Origin: Anaerolineales bacterium
Lineage (GTDB): Bacteria; Chloroflexota; Anaerolineae; 4572-78; J111
NCBI GenBank assembly: GCA_015075185.1
Contig: JABTUW010000003.1
Location: 558,001 to 622,000, forward strand
Length of the DNA stretch: 64,000 bases
Direction: 5' to 3'
Of this stretch, positions 34,318 through 42,877 are shown piece by piece. The translations under genes and the position numbers were made by a program. Within the stretch, counting starts at the first letter, position 1. Every line of letters starts with the position of its first letter. The notes under the pieces are model-generated. The model was not told where the DNA came from. It made no database searches and saw nothing but the letters and a program-made list of their open reading frames with translations.

Positions 34318-35289
34318 ATGTGGGATTTTCCGTTATTTCCAGATCAAGCATCCACCATTGCCGGCGGCGTGGACGCCGTCTATTTTTTACTGACCGGTCT
34401 GAGTCTATTCTTTGCCCTGACCGTTTTGTTTTTTATCCTCTTTTTTGCCATCAGATACCGGCGTGGTTCCAATGCTGATCGTTCGGGGATTGTCTTAGAG
34501 AGCAGAAAGCTGGAACTTTTCTGGTCGGTGGTGCCCTTGCTGCTGGCCCTGGGCGTATTTGTCATTCAAGCAAAAGCTTACTTCGACTTGTATCGCCCGC
34601 CGGTTAACGCGCTTGAAATTTACATCGTCGGCCGGCAGTGGATGTGGAAGGCTCAGCATCCCGAAGGGCAGGACGAAATCAACCAGTTGCATGTGCCGGT
34701 CAACCGCCCGGTGCGCTTGATTATGACCTCGCAGGATGTCATCCACAGCTTTTATATCCCGGCCTTCCGGGTCAAACAAGACGTGCTGCCGGGCCGTTAC
34801 ACCAGTATCTGGTTTGAGGCCACCCAACCCGGCACCTATCACCTCTTCTGCACCGAATACTGCGGCACAGATCACGCCGAGATGGGCGGGAGTGTGATTG
34901 TCATGCCGGAGGCGGAGTACCAGCAGTGGCTGAGCGGGGGGACGGGTAATGTGCCCCTGGCTCAGGCGGGTGAAGCCCTGTTTCAACAGCTTGGCTGCGT
35001 GACCTGCCATCAAGCGGATAATGAAGGCCGCGGCCCTACGCTGGTGGGTGTGTTTGGGCAGGAGGTCCAGTTAGAGAGCGGGCAAACTATTACCGCCGAC
35101 GAAGAGTATCTCCGCGAGTCGATTATCAATCCCCGCGCCAAGATTGTGGCCGGTTATCCCGCGATCATGCCCACCTATCAGGGTCAAATCAGTGATGAAG
35201 GCTTGCAGCAAATTGTGGCTTATTTGAAATCGTTACAGGCAGATGGCGAGCAGCAGGCCGGAAGTGAATCTAACGGAGGCGCACAATAA
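34318..35289 (+). CDS. ctaC: Cytochrome c oxidase subunit II with fused cytochrome c (caa3 type)
   Basis: A 323-residue subunit II. Two N-terminal helices ('VYFLLTGLSLFFALTVLFFILFFAI', 'LFWSVVPLLLALGVFVIQAKAYF') precede the CuA domain: 'VIHSFYIPAFRVKQDVLPG' and 'FCTEYCGTDHAEMGG' supply the Cys, His and Met ligands. A C-terminal cytochrome c domain carries 'LGCVTCHQADNEGRGP', the sign of a caa3-type enzyme. Electrons from ActE could enter through this heme. Its stop overlaps subunit I by one base. Confidence 0.93.
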   Translation: MWDFPLFPDQASTIAGGVDAVYFLLTGLSLFFALTVLFFILFFAIRYRRGSNADRSGIVLESRKLELFWSVVPLLLALGVFVIQAKAYFDLYRPPVNALEIYIVGRQWMWKAQHPEGQDEINQLHVPVNRPVRLIMTSQDVIHSFYIPAFRVKQDVLPGRYTSIWFEATQPGTYHLFCTEYCGTDHAEMGGSVIVMPEAEYQQWLSGGTGNVPLAQAGEALFQQLGCVTCHQADNEGRGPTLVGVFGQEVQLESGQTITADEEYLRESIINPRAKIVAGYPAIMPTYQGQISDEGLQQIVAYLKSLQADGEQQAGSESNGGAQ

Positions 35290-37001
35290 TGCTTGGTACA
35301 ACCTCGCAACGCGAACAAGGCAGTCCCCGCCAAAAGGGGCTGGTCACTTCTCATGAACATTATCTTAATGTTGACTACAGCATAAAATCCTGGTTATTAA
35401 CCACCGATCACAAACGGATCGCCTTGCTTTACCTGGTCTCAATTTCAATATTTTTTGTGCTGGGCGGCATTTACGCCATGCTCATTCGCCTGGAACTGAT
35501 GACCCCCCGCGCGGATGTAATGACCGGCGATATGTATAACCGAGTTTTTACAATGCACGGCTTCATCATGATTTTCTTCTTCCTGGTCCCCTCGATCCCG
35601 GCCACCATGGGCAATTTCCTCATTCCCCTGATGATCGGCGCTAAAGACCTGGCTTTTCCCCGGCTCAACCTGGCCAGTTGGTATGTCTACACTGTCGGCG
35701 GTGTCTTTACCGTTGCCGTTCTGGCCCTGGGCGGCGTGGATACCGGCTGGACGTTCTACACGCCGTACAGCAGTACCTATTCCAACAGTTACGTTATCCT
35801 GGCCGCTGTGGGGGCTTTTTTCGCCGGTTTCTCCTCGATCTTCACCGGGATCAATTTTATCGCTACTATTCACAAGATGCGCGCTCCGGGCATGACCTGG
35901 TTCCGGCTGCCGCTCTTTGTCTGGGCCCATTACGCCACCAGCCTGATTATGATCCTGGGGACGCCCGTAGTGGCTATCTCCCTGCTGCTGGTCGCCATTG
36001 AGCGCCTGTTTCGGATTGGCATTTTCGATCCGGCCCTGGGCGGCGACCCGATCCTGTTCCAGCATCTTTTCTGGTTCTACTCGCACCCGGCGGTTTACAT
36101 TATGATTCTGCCCAGCATGGGGGTCATTAGCGAGTTGATTACCTGCTTCTCGCGCAAGCGTATTTTTGGCTATAACTTTGTTGCTTTTTCCAGCATTGCC
36201 ATTGCCGTGATTGGTTTTCTGGTTTGGGGCCACCACATGTTTGTCAGCGGCCAGTCAGTTTATGCCGGTATGATTTTTTCAATCCTCAGTTACATCGTGG
36301 CTATTCCATCGGCTATTAAAGTATTTAACTGGACGGCGACGCTGTACAAAGGACAGATTTCCTACGATACTCCCATGCTTTATGCGCTGGGCTTTATCGG
36401 TCTGTTCACTATCGGTGGGTTGACCGGCCTCTACCTGGCCGCTCTGGCGATTGACGTGCATGTCCATGATACCTACTTTGTGGTGGCTCATTTCCACTAC
36501 ATTATGGTGGGTGGAGCGCTGATGGGTTATCTGGGCGCGCTTCATTTCTGGTGGCCCAAAATTACCGGGCGGCTCTACCCGGAATGGTGGGGTCGGCTTT
36601 CGGCCGGGCTGATTTTTGCGGGGTTCAACCTGACTTTCTTTCCCCAATTTTTGGTGGGCTACCTGGGCATGCCGCGCCGTTACCACGTTTACCCTGACGA
36701 ATTCCAGGTTCTCAATGTGATGTCCACGGCCGGCTCTTCGATCTTGGCCCTGGGTTATTTATTACCCTTGATCTATTTTATGTGGTCACTCCGCTACGGC
36801 CCGGTGGCCGGACCCAATCCCTGGCGAGCGATTGGTCTCGAATGGGCCATCTCCTCTCCTCCTCCGGCCCACAATTTTGATGAAATACCGGTTGTCACCT
36901 GGGAGGCTTACGAGTATCAGCCAGACCCGCCGGCCACGCAGCAGGAGCTTAAAGATACCGATTTAGATTCGGCCAGAGCCGGAGCGCCGGCAGCAAAATG
37001 A
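35289..37001 (+). CDS. ctaD: Cytochrome c oxidase subunit I (A2-type)
   Basis: A 570-residue, 12-helix heme-copper oxidase subunit. 'RVFTMHGFIMIFFFL' holds a low-spin heme His; 'FWFYSHPAVYIMILP' the CuB His and cross-linked Tyr; 'VWGHHMFVSG' the CuB His pair; 'VHDTYFVVAHFHYIM' the heme ligands. The YSHPAV form in place of FGHPEV marks the A2 subfamily, which lacks the helix-VI Glu and uses the Tyr-Ser pair for proton transfer, consistent with the caa3-type subunit II before it. It reduces O2 to water and pumps protons. Confidence 0.95.
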   Translation: MLGTTSQREQGSPRQKGLVTSHEHYLNVDYSIKSWLLTTDHKRIALLYLVSISIFFVLGGIYAMLIRLELMTPRADVMTGDMYNRVFTMHGFIMIFFFLVPSIPATMGNFLIPLMIGAKDLAFPRLNLASWYVYTVGGVFTVAVLALGGVDTGWTFYTPYSSTYSNSYVILAAVGAFFAGFSSIFTGINFIATIHKMRAPGMTWFRLPLFVWAHYATSLIMILGTPVVAISLLLVAIERLFRIGIFDPALGGDPILFQHLFWFYSHPAVYIMILPSMGVISELITCFSRKRIFGYNFVAFSSIAIAVIGFLVWGHHMFVSGQSVYAGMIFSILSYIVAIPSAIKVFNWTATLYKGQISYDTPMLYALGFIGLFTIGGLTGLYLAALAIDVHVHDTYFVVAHFHYIMVGGALMGYLGALHFWWPKITGRLYPEWWGRLSAGLIFAGFNLTFFPQFLVGYLGMPRRYHVYPDEFQVLNVMSTAGSSILALGYLLPLIYFMWSLRYGPVAGPNPWRAIGLEWAISSPPPAHNFDEIPVVTWEAYEYQPDPPATQQELKDTDLDSARAGAPAAK

Positions 37002-37002
37002 T

Positions 37003-37051
37003 AAAACCCCCACCCTAACCCTCCCCCGAGGAGGGGGGAGGGAAGGGAGGG
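37003..37051. repeat. GC-rich palindromic repeat between ctaD and ctaE
   Basis: CCCCCACCCTAACCCTCCCC faces GGAGGGGGGAGGG, with GAGG at the centre. Same style as 2762-2800 and 17836-17896. Confidence 0.6.
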
Positions 37052-37073
37052 GATATTGAAAGGAGAACCAGCC

Positions 37074-37724
37074 TTGAGCGATAGCCACGCCTCGGTCCTG
37101 GCCCATCACTTTACCGACATGGACCAGCAGGTTGAAACCAATACCCTGGGTATGTGGATTTTTCTGGTCACCGAAGTGATGTTCTTCAGCGGCCTGTTCT
37201 TGATTTACATTATCTACCGGGGAGCTTACGCTGCGGAATTTGCCGAAGCCAGCCACCATCTGGACATTTACCTGGGCACCACCAATACGGTTGTGCTGCT
37301 GTGCAGCAGCCTGAGCATGGCCCTGGCCGTGCGGAGCGTTCAATTGGGCCAGCGCAAAGCTGCCGTTGCCTTTCTGTTCGTGACCCTGATCCTGGGTTCG
37401 ACCTTCCTAGGTATTAAAGGGTTGGAGTACTATCACAAGTATGAAGAACACCTGCTGCCCGGCAGTGGTTTTATGTACGAGGACGAAGCTAATCCACTTC
37501 ATGCCCAGCTCTTCTTTGTTTTATATTTTGTCATGACCGGCTTTCACGCGCTGCATATGATCATTGGGGCCGGGGTGATCATTTACTTTATGGTTCGTAT
37601 ATGGCAGGGCGCCTTCCCTCCCGAAAATTATGTTCCGGTTGAGATGCTGGGCCTGTACTGGCACTTTGTAGACATTGTCTGGGTTTTTCTCTTCCCCTTA
37701 CTTTATTTGATAGGACGGCACTAA
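37074..37724 (+). CDS. ctaE: Cytochrome c oxidase subunit III
   Basis: A 216-residue, five-helix subunit III: 'LGMWIFLVTEVMFFSGLFLIYIIYRGAY', 'TTNTVVLLCSSLSMALAVRSVQ', 'MTGFHALHMIIGAGVIIYFMV', 'WHFVDIVWVFLFPLLYLIGRH'. The TTG at 37074 lies 8 bases after AGGAG and gives the normal family N-terminus ('MSDSHASVLAHHF'); the longer frame from 37056 begins inside that ribosome-binding site. Its stop overlaps subunit IV (TAATG). Confidence 0.92.
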   Translation: MSDSHASVLAHHFTDMDQQVETNTLGMWIFLVTEVMFFSGLFLIYIIYRGAYAAEFAEASHHLDIYLGTTNTVVLLCSSLSMALAVRSVQLGQRKAAVAFLFVTLILGSTFLGIKGLEYYHKYEEHLLPGSGFMYEDEANPLHAQLFFVLYFVMTGFHALHMIIGAGVIIYFMVRIWQGAFPPENYVPVEMLGLYWHFVDIVWVFLFPLLYLIGRH

Positions 37725-38056
37725 TGACACACCACATAGTCCCCATAAAAGTCTACCTGGGCGTATTTGTCGCCTTAATGGTTCTCATGGCGGCGACGGT
37801 GGGCGCGGCTTTCTTGGATTTGGGAATCCTCAACAACGTGATTGCCCTGGTGATCGCGATGGCCAAAACGTCGCTGATTATGCTTTACTTCATGCACCTG
37901 CGCTACAACAGCCGGCTCATCCAAGTGTTTGCTCTGGTCGGCTTTCTGTTTTTGGTGATTTTGGTGGCTGGCACTCTGAACGATTACTTTAGCCGAGGCG
38001 ACTTCTCCAACATTGCCCCAACCCTGGGCAACCCTTATGACCCCCTGGGGCAGTAG
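37724..38056 (+). CDS. ctaF: Cytochrome c oxidase subunit IV
   Basis: A 110-residue protein of the small prokaryotic subunit IV family with three helices: 'KVYLGVFVALMVLMAATVGAAF', 'NVIALVIAMAKTSLIMLYFMHLRYNSRL', 'VFALVGFLFLVILVAGTLNDYF'. It stabilises the CuB region in related enzymes and carries no cofactor. It is the last gene of the act-cox operon; a palindromic element and then a terminator follow. Confidence 0.9.
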   Translation: MTHHIVPIKVYLGVFVALMVLMAATVGAAFLDLGILNNVIALVIAMAKTSLIMLYFMHLRYNSRLIQVFALVGFLFLVILVAGTLNDYFSRGDFSNIAPTLGNPYDPLGQ

Positions 38057-38103
38057 GACTTGCTGCTGGCATTGTCACTTCCGAAATTGCCAAAGTAGTA
38101 CTT

Positions 38104-38205
38104 TGTCAATGTAAAAACGATGAGTTGGTAGTGACGACTTTAGTCGTTTCTAGCCTGGTTAAGCGACTGAAGTCGCTACTACAACTCGTCAATTTAACAT
38201 TGACA
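38104..38205. repeat. Nested palindromic element (TGTCAATGT ... ACATTGACA)
   Basis: A 102-base element with outer arms TGTCAATGT / ACATTGACA, then GAGTT / AACTC, and an inner GTGACGACTTTAGTCG / GCGACTGAAGTCGC pair. The inner part recurs at 44448-44491. It looks like a MITE or REP-type element. Confidence 0.75.
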
Positions 38206-38241
38206 CACTAGTAGTAGCCCAGTCGAGTAAGTAAAATTGAC

Positions 38242-38270
38242 AAGAGCTGTCGAAAGATAGCTCTTTTTTT
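38242..38270 (+). terminator. Rho-independent terminator of the act-cox operon
   Basis: AAGAGCT...AGCTCTT stem around TGTCGAAAGAT, followed by seven Ts. Confidence 0.85.
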
Positions 38271-38384
38271 ATAGGCGAGTCACCCGGATGGGTATGGGCA
38301 ATTTGAACAAATATTGGTAGCGTTAAGATGAGAAAAACCGCAACTGAAACTCCGCCAGGAGAATAAAGTTACCTATTGAGGTTC

Positions 38385-39413
38385 ATGAAAAACATACTAC
38401 TACTTTTCTTAATTGCTCTATTAATTCTGGTGAGTCCCGCCTGTTTAGCCCCCCTTCCTGAGATTGGCGGGAGTCTGGCTTCTCCGACGCCGCCTCCAGC
38501 GACTCCTTTGCTCTCAAATCCTGAACAACCACTCAGGGCCAACCCACCTACGGGCAGTAACCAGCCAGCCCCGGCGGTCTCCGACGAATATGCCTACGGC
38601 CAGGCTGCGGTCGAGGGCATTGAAGCTCGCCTCTTGGAGTCAGCTCCGGTTCAGGTACAGGTGGCGGCCAGAGGCAGGTTGCCCGATAGTTGTGCCGAGA
38701 TTGACCAAGCCCTGGTCGAACGGAACGGCAATGCGTTTCAAGTCCGCCTGACTACCCGCTCGCGGACGGACCAGATGTGCGCCCAGGCCGTTGTCCCCTT
38801 TGAGGAAGTTATTCCGCTCGATGTGAGCGGTCTGCCGCCTGGACAATATACGGTCAATGTCAATGGCCTGGTTGATAGCTTTACCCTGCCGCCCGCCAAC
38901 GGCCCGGCAGCCGCCCCGCCTCCAGAGCCAGTTGAACCGCTGCCGACCCCAACCCCCCTGTCACCGGGTCAAGGCGGATTTACCCATATCCAGATTTATC
39001 TGGTCGCTTTGGGAGATAACGGCCAAAGCGGTCAAAAAATTGGTTGTGACGATAGTCTCATCGCCGTTGAGCGTGAAATTACTCCAACCATTGCGCCGCT
39101 GCGAGCATCTCTTAACGAACTGCTGTCTTTACGCGAGCAGTATGACGGCCAGTCGGGGCTGTATAATACCCTCTACCAGTCTGAGCTAAAGATTGACGAT
39201 ATTGGGCTGGCAAATGGCTTGGCCACAATTTACCTTTCCGGTCGTTACACATTGGGCGGTGTATGCGACATCCCTCGCTTCGAGGCTCAGCTTGAGGCAA
39301 CTGCCCTCCAGTTTTCCACAGTTGATCGAGTCATGATCTTCCTTAACGGCCAGGCGATGAAGGATGCTTTGTCCCTTGCCGGAACACCTGGAACACCTTC
39401 TCCCGGAAATTAA
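38385..39413 (+). CDS. GerMN-domain lipoprotein
   Basis: A 342-residue lipoprotein: signal 'MKNILLLFLIALLILVSPAC' with Cys as lipidation site, a Pro-rich spacer, a beta-sandwich-like middle ('VQVAARGRLPDSCAEIDQAL...VIPLDVSGLPPGQYTVNVNG') and a C-terminal GerMN-type domain ('HIQIYLVALGDNGQSG', 'PTIAPLRASLNELLS', 'GLANGLATIYLSG'). GerMN domains occur in sporulation and envelope lipoproteins; here a cell-wall role is likely. An in-frame TTG at 38376 is the alternative start. A terminator before it shows a new transcription unit. Confidence 0.75.
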   Translation: MKNILLLFLIALLILVSPACLAPLPEIGGSLASPTPPPATPLLSNPEQPLRANPPTGSNQPAPAVSDEYAYGQAAVEGIEARLLESAPVQVQVAARGRLPDSCAEIDQALVERNGNAFQVRLTTRSRTDQMCAQAVVPFEEVIPLDVSGLPPGQYTVNVNGLVDSFTLPPANGPAAAPPPEPVEPLPTPTPLSPGQGGFTHIQIYLVALGDNGQSGQKIGCDDSLIAVEREITPTIAPLRASLNELLSLREQYDGQSGLYNTLYQSELKIDDIGLANGLATIYLSGRYTLGGVCDIPRFEAQLEATALQFSTVDRVMIFLNGQAMKDALSLAGTPGTPSPGN

Positions 39414-39467
39414 GGAGGAATGAGAAAACAGCAAATGAACTACGCACCCGAAAGGTGGGGAGTAGAA

Positions 39468-39941
39468 ATGAACGAATTCTTTCGTAGATTTTCGCACGCT
39501 GCTTCCAATGTCGTTGGGTCATCCTGGGCGTTCCTTATTGCGGTAATTGTTATTGCAACCTGGGCTGTGTCCGGTCCCATCTTCAACTTTTCCGATACCT
39601 GGCAGCTCATTATCAATACCGGCACGACCATTATTACATTTCTAATGGTGTTTTTAATTCAGAATACCCAGAACCGCGATGCCAAGGCCATCCACCTGAA
39701 ACTCGATGAACTGCTTAAAGCAGTTGAAGGCGCTCGCAATAACTTAATTGATCTGGAAGACATGGCCGATGAGGAATTAGAGGAGTTGCAGCAGGAGTTC
39801 CAGCGTGTCCGCAAAAAGTATGACCTTGACAATCAAAATGATAAGGATGAAGTCAAGATCAAGAAAAAACCCAAACGAGAGGCCCGCGTCAAGAAACAAC
39901 ATAACAACAGCGGAACCAAAGAAACAATTAAAACCACCTAA
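39468..39941 (+). CDS. Low-affinity iron permease family protein
   Basis: A 157-residue protein of PF04120 type: 'MNEFFRRFSHAASNVVGSSWAFLIAVIVIATWAVSGPIFNFSDTWQLIINTGTTIITFLMVFLIQNTQNRDAKAIHLKLDELL', two helices then a long charged C-terminal tail ('RRVRKKYDL...KKKPKREARVKKQ'-like). The name comes from a yeast transporter; in bacteria the function is unproven and iron transport is only inferred. The ATG at 39468 has GGGGAG upstream and matches relatives better than starts at 39420 or 39435. ChaB follows. Confidence 0.8.
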   Translation: MNEFFRRFSHAASNVVGSSWAFLIAVIVIATWAVSGPIFNFSDTWQLIINTGTTIITFLMVFLIQNTQNRDAKAIHLKLDELLKAVEGARNNLIDLEDMADEELEELQQEFQRVRKKYDLDNQNDKDEVKIKKKPKREARVKKQHNNSGTKETIKTT

Positions 39942-39972
39942 TGCCTTTCATAAATAGAAGGAGGTGACTAAA

Positions 39973-40203
39973 ATGCCTTACGCAAAACTCAGTGATCTGC
40001 CGGACTCAGTCCGGGATAACTTGCCCAGGCATGCCCAGGAGATTTACCTGGCGGCTTACAACAGCGCCTGGGAACAATATGACCAGCCCGAAGAACGCCG
40101 GGGCGATGCCTCGCGCGAAGAAACGGCCCACCGGGTGGCCTGGGCGGCAGTAAAAAAGAAGTATGAGAAGCAAGGGGATGAATGGGTGGAAAAAGATGAG
40201 TAA
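39973..40203 (+). CDS. chaB: ChaB family protein
   Basis: A 76-residue protein with the ChaB pattern: 'YAKLSDLPDSVRDNLPRHAQEIYLAAYNSAWEQY', 'EETAHRVAWAAVKKKYEK'. ChaB was described as a cation-transport regulator in E. coli, but its biochemistry is unclear. The ATG at 39973 follows a near-perfect AAGGAGGTGA site six bases upstream, so the in-frame GTG at 39964, inside that site, is not the start. It may be stress-induced and works with neighbouring membrane genes. Confidence 0.85.
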   Translation: MPYAKLSDLPDSVRDNLPRHAQEIYLAAYNSAWEQYDQPEERRGDASREETAHRVAWAAVKKKYEKQGDEWVEKDE

Positions 40204-40239
40204 CATTTAGAAATATTTTAAATAGATCTAAAGAACAGT

Positions 40240-40269
40240 AAAAGGCTAATCATTTAAGGTTAGCCTTTT
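40240..40269 (+). terminator. Rho-independent terminator after chaB
   Basis: AAAAGGCTAA / TTAGCCTTTT stem with a loop of about ten bases, ending in a T-rich run. Confidence 0.8.
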
Positions 40270-40350
40270 GTTGTTTAGGAGAAAATATCTGACTTTTACT
40301 GAGAAATTATTTTATTGGGGCTAATCCTTTAAATTTTAAGGAAATTTCTG

Positions 40351-40379
40351 TTGACAAGCTTAAGAATCGTGGTACTATG
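40351..40379 (+). promoter_or_regulatory. Promoter of the GntR/FadR-type regulator
   Basis: TTGACA at 40351-40356 and TACTAT at 40373-40378, 16 bases apart. Transcription would start near 40385, just before the TGGTAAG repeats. Confidence 0.55.
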
Positions 40380-40428
40380 GTAACGTGGTTAGCTGGTAAG
40401 AGGTTGGGTGGTAAGACCACACTTACCA
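40378..40428. promoter_or_regulatory. Predicted operator: three TGGTAA half-sites and a FadR-type palindrome
   Basis: TGGTAA occurs at 40378, 40394 and 40409, 15-16 bases apart. The last is part of TGGTAAGACCA (40409-40419), a perfect TGGTNNNACCA, and also pairs with CTTACCA (40422-40428). GntR/FadR proteins bind such palindromes, so autoregulation is likely. Confidence 0.65.
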
Positions 40429-40439
40429 GAGGGGGGCCA

Positions 40440-41201
40440 ATGACCGAAGAACTCTACCGCGAATTTAAGCACGATCCCCTTTACGAAAAAATTGCCTTGC
40501 ACATAGAGAGTCTGGTGAGTTCCGGTAAGCTGCAGCCTGGCAACCGGCTCCCCTCTGAGCGCGAACTGGCAGAAGGCTTAGGTGTAGGCCGGGGGGTGGT
40601 CAGGGAAGCGGTGAAATTGCTGGCCGAGCGCGGTTTAGTTACAATTTCGCCGGGCCGAGGTACGTTTGTCTCTGGCTTAGACCCCAAATTACATTCCGAG
40701 CAGCTAGGTCGCCTTTTTAGAAGGGGCGGTCACTCGTATGGCGATCTACACCAGGTTAGGCAAATATTAGAGGTAGAAATTGCCGGCCTGGCGGCTCAAA
40801 AAGCAACCCCTGCCGATTTGGAAAAAATGAGACAAGCCATTGCCGAGATGGATGCCACTGTCTCCCCTTTTACCCAAGTTGAGTTTATTAAAGCCGATAC
40901 CGCCTTTCACGCTGTTCTGGCCGAAGCCACCCATAATTCTGTCTTTCCCCTGTTAATGGACGTGTTAATGGACCTGCTCGAAGAGGCCCGGTTCTTGATG
41001 TCGCAAACACCGGGAGTGCCTGCCCGAAGCCAGGCCCACCATAAATTGATTTTTGAAAGTGTACAGCGAGGTGATGCTGCCGCTGCTCGTCAGGCTATGT
41101 GGCAGCATACCCAGCAAGTGGCCGAAGATATGGAAGCCACTATGAGCGCACATTCGGCTGAGGGAAATCAAATGCCGCTTGACCAATCCCTCGGCGGGTA
41201 A
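40440..41201 (+). CDS. GntR/FadR-family transcriptional regulator
   Basis: A 253-residue regulator: N-terminal winged helix ('YEKIALHIESLVSSGKLQPGNRLPSERELAEGLGVGRGVVREAVKLLAERGLVTISPGRGTFV') and a helical C-terminal FCD-type ligand domain ('DLHQVRQILEVEIAGLAAQKAT', 'FIKADTAFHAVLAEATHNSVF', 'SQAHHKLIFESVQRGDAAAARQAMWQHTQQV'), with the Asp/His residues that bind a metal and a carboxylate ligand. The ATG at 40440 follows GGGGGG and removes 21 doubtful residues. It lies before L-fuconate dehydratase and an ABC importer, so a sugar acid such as L-fuconate or its product is the likely effector. Confidence 0.88.
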   Translation: MTEELYREFKHDPLYEKIALHIESLVSSGKLQPGNRLPSERELAEGLGVGRGVVREAVKLLAERGLVTISPGRGTFVSGLDPKLHSEQLGRLFRRGGHSYGDLHQVRQILEVEIAGLAAQKATPADLEKMRQAIAEMDATVSPFTQVEFIKADTAFHAVLAEATHNSVFPLLMDVLMDLLEEARFLMSQTPGVPARSQAHHKLIFESVQRGDAAAARQAMWQHTQQVAEDMEATMSAHSAEGNQMPLDQSLGG

Positions 41202-41328
41202 TAAAAACACGCCTCAATCCGGCGTCTGATGCTGCTAATTTAACCCAACCAAGTAAATAAAAACGGTCAAAGGCTGATTATAATGGCGACCCTGGCGCTG
41301 GATGGCTTTTTCGAGCGGAGAAAAGATA

Positions 41329-42633
41329 GTGTCTATCACCATTACTGAAGTTATCACCCGCGACATTCGCTTTCCGACCTCGCGCGATTTGGATGGCTCC
41401 GATGCGATGAATCCTGCCCCGGACTATTCCGCTGCTTATGTTGTACTCAAGACGGACAGCCCTGAGGGTTTCGAGGGGCATGGTCTGACCTTTACCATTG
41501 GCCGGGGTAACGAATTATGTGTTGCGGCCATCAGGACGCTGATCCCCTGGGTCAAGGGCCAACCCCTGGCCTCCTTTACCGCCAATATGGGCCAATTCTG
41601 GCGCAGTATGACCGGCGACAGCCAGCTTCGCTGGATCGGCCCGGAGAAGGGAGTCATTCACCTGGCTACCGCCGCAATAGTCAATGCAGTTTGGGATTTG
41701 TACGCTAAAACAGAAGGCAAGCCGCTCTGGAAGCTGCTGGCCGATATGACTCCCCAAGAATTGGTTGCCTGTATTGACTTTCGTTACATCACCGACGCTC
41801 TCACGCCCGAGGAGGCGCTCGAACTCCTCCGCCGTCAAGCCCCCACCCGTGCCCGGCGGGAGGCAGAAATCCAGGAAGTTGGTTTTCCGGCATATACTAC
41901 CTCGGCGGGCTGGCTGGGCTACTCGGATGAAAAGCTGCGGTTGCTGCTGCGCCAGGCAATCGCCGGCGGCTGGAGCCACATCAAAATGAAAGTCGGTATT
42001 AATCTTGCCGACGATTTGCGGCGGGCAGAGATTATCCGCCAGGAGATTGGCCCGGACCGCATCCTGATGATGGACGCCAACCAGGTCTGGGAGGTAGGCC
42101 AGGCCATTAGCCACATGGCTCACCTGGCCCGCTTTAACCCGCTGTGGATCGAAGAACCGACCAGTCCCGACGATGTGCTGGGTCATGCTGTCATTGCCCG
42201 CGCCATCGCCCCGATTGGGGTGGCAACCGGCGAACAGGTTCAGAACCGCATCATCTTCAAACAACTACTGCAAGCGGAGGCTATCAGTTTTTGCCAGATT
42301 GACGCCACCCGTCTGGGTGGGGTTAACGAAGCGCTCGCCGTTATCCTGCTGGCCGCAAAGTTTGGCGTGCCGGTTTGTCCCCACGCGGGTGGCGTTGGCC
42401 TGTGCGAATATGTTCAGCATTTATCTATCTTCGACTATATTTGTGTCAGCGCCTCTCTGGAAAACCGGGTCATTGAGTATGTTGATCATCTCCACCATCA
42501 TTTCATAGATCCGGTAACAATCAAAAATGGGCGTTATCTGCCGCCAGTCAGGCCGGGATACAGTATTGAAATGCGATCAGAGTCGCTGCATACCTATGAG
42601 TTCCCTACCGGGCCGGCCTGGACTGAGATTTAA
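41329..42633 (+). CDS. L-fuconate dehydratase (enolase superfamily)
   Basis: A 434-residue enzyme expected to convert L-fuconate to 2-keto-3-deoxy-L-fuconate. Residues match FucD closely ('RFPTSRDLDGSDAMNPAPDYSAAYVVLKTD', 'FEGHGLTFTIGRGNELCVAAI'). Catalytic features are the Lys pair in 'HIKMKV', metal ligands in 'MMDANQ', 'WIEEP' and 'TGEQ', and the His in 'CPHAGGVGLCEY'. The GTG at 41329 with GGAG 8 bases upstream fits relatives better than the ATG at 41302. It lies between the regulator and the importer. Later enzymes of the pathway are not in the window. Confidence 0.85.
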   Translation: MSITITEVITRDIRFPTSRDLDGSDAMNPAPDYSAAYVVLKTDSPEGFEGHGLTFTIGRGNELCVAAIRTLIPWVKGQPLASFTANMGQFWRSMTGDSQLRWIGPEKGVIHLATAAIVNAVWDLYAKTEGKPLWKLLADMTPQELVACIDFRYITDALTPEEALELLRRQAPTRARREAEIQEVGFPAYTTSAGWLGYSDEKLRLLLRQAIAGGWSHIKMKVGINLADDLRRAEIIRQEIGPDRILMMDANQVWEVGQAISHMAHLARFNPLWIEEPTSPDDVLGHAVIARAIAPIGVATGEQVQNRIIFKQLLQAEAISFCQIDATRLGGVNEALAVILLAAKFGVPVCPHAGGVGLCEYVQHLSIFDYICVSASLENRVIEYVDHLHHHFIDPVTIKNGRYLPPVRPGYSIEMRSESLHTYEFPTGPAWTEI

Positions 42634-42726
42634 TGGCTGAAATTGTGGAAGGAGAGATGGCTATGTTTATCCGTGCCCCTTAGCAGAGTATCCTTTAGGT
42701 TGAGGCACGAAAAGGCGAGCTAAAAC

Positions 42727-42838
42727 AAAAGGAGATACCGCCTCACCGCCAAGTCAGCCGGTACCTCCCTGGATAGCAAGGGCATAGGGCTGTCTTGACT
42801 CATCTTTGAGCCAGGTAGCTCTGGTGCCCCTCCTTTTT
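42727..42838. other. Structured intergenic region of unknown role (long hairpin)
   Basis: The 306-base gap after the dehydratase contains a ~112-base foldable segment: AAAAGGAG pairs with CTCCTTTT at the ends, and TACCT / AGGTA and CAAG / CTTG pairs lie inside, with unpaired bulges. It ends in five Ts on the plus strand, so it may work as a terminator; on either strand it could be an unrecognised small RNA. I did not match it to a known riboswitch. Confidence 0.4.
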
Positions 42839-42877
42839 GAATTATACCTTACCTCAACTTAGCGAGCGAATGAGCAG

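Noticed and set aside
42661..42840. A c-di-GMP-type or other known riboswitch upstream of the importer
   Set aside because: A short CACGAAAAGG-like word is present but the other conserved parts of known classes are missing.
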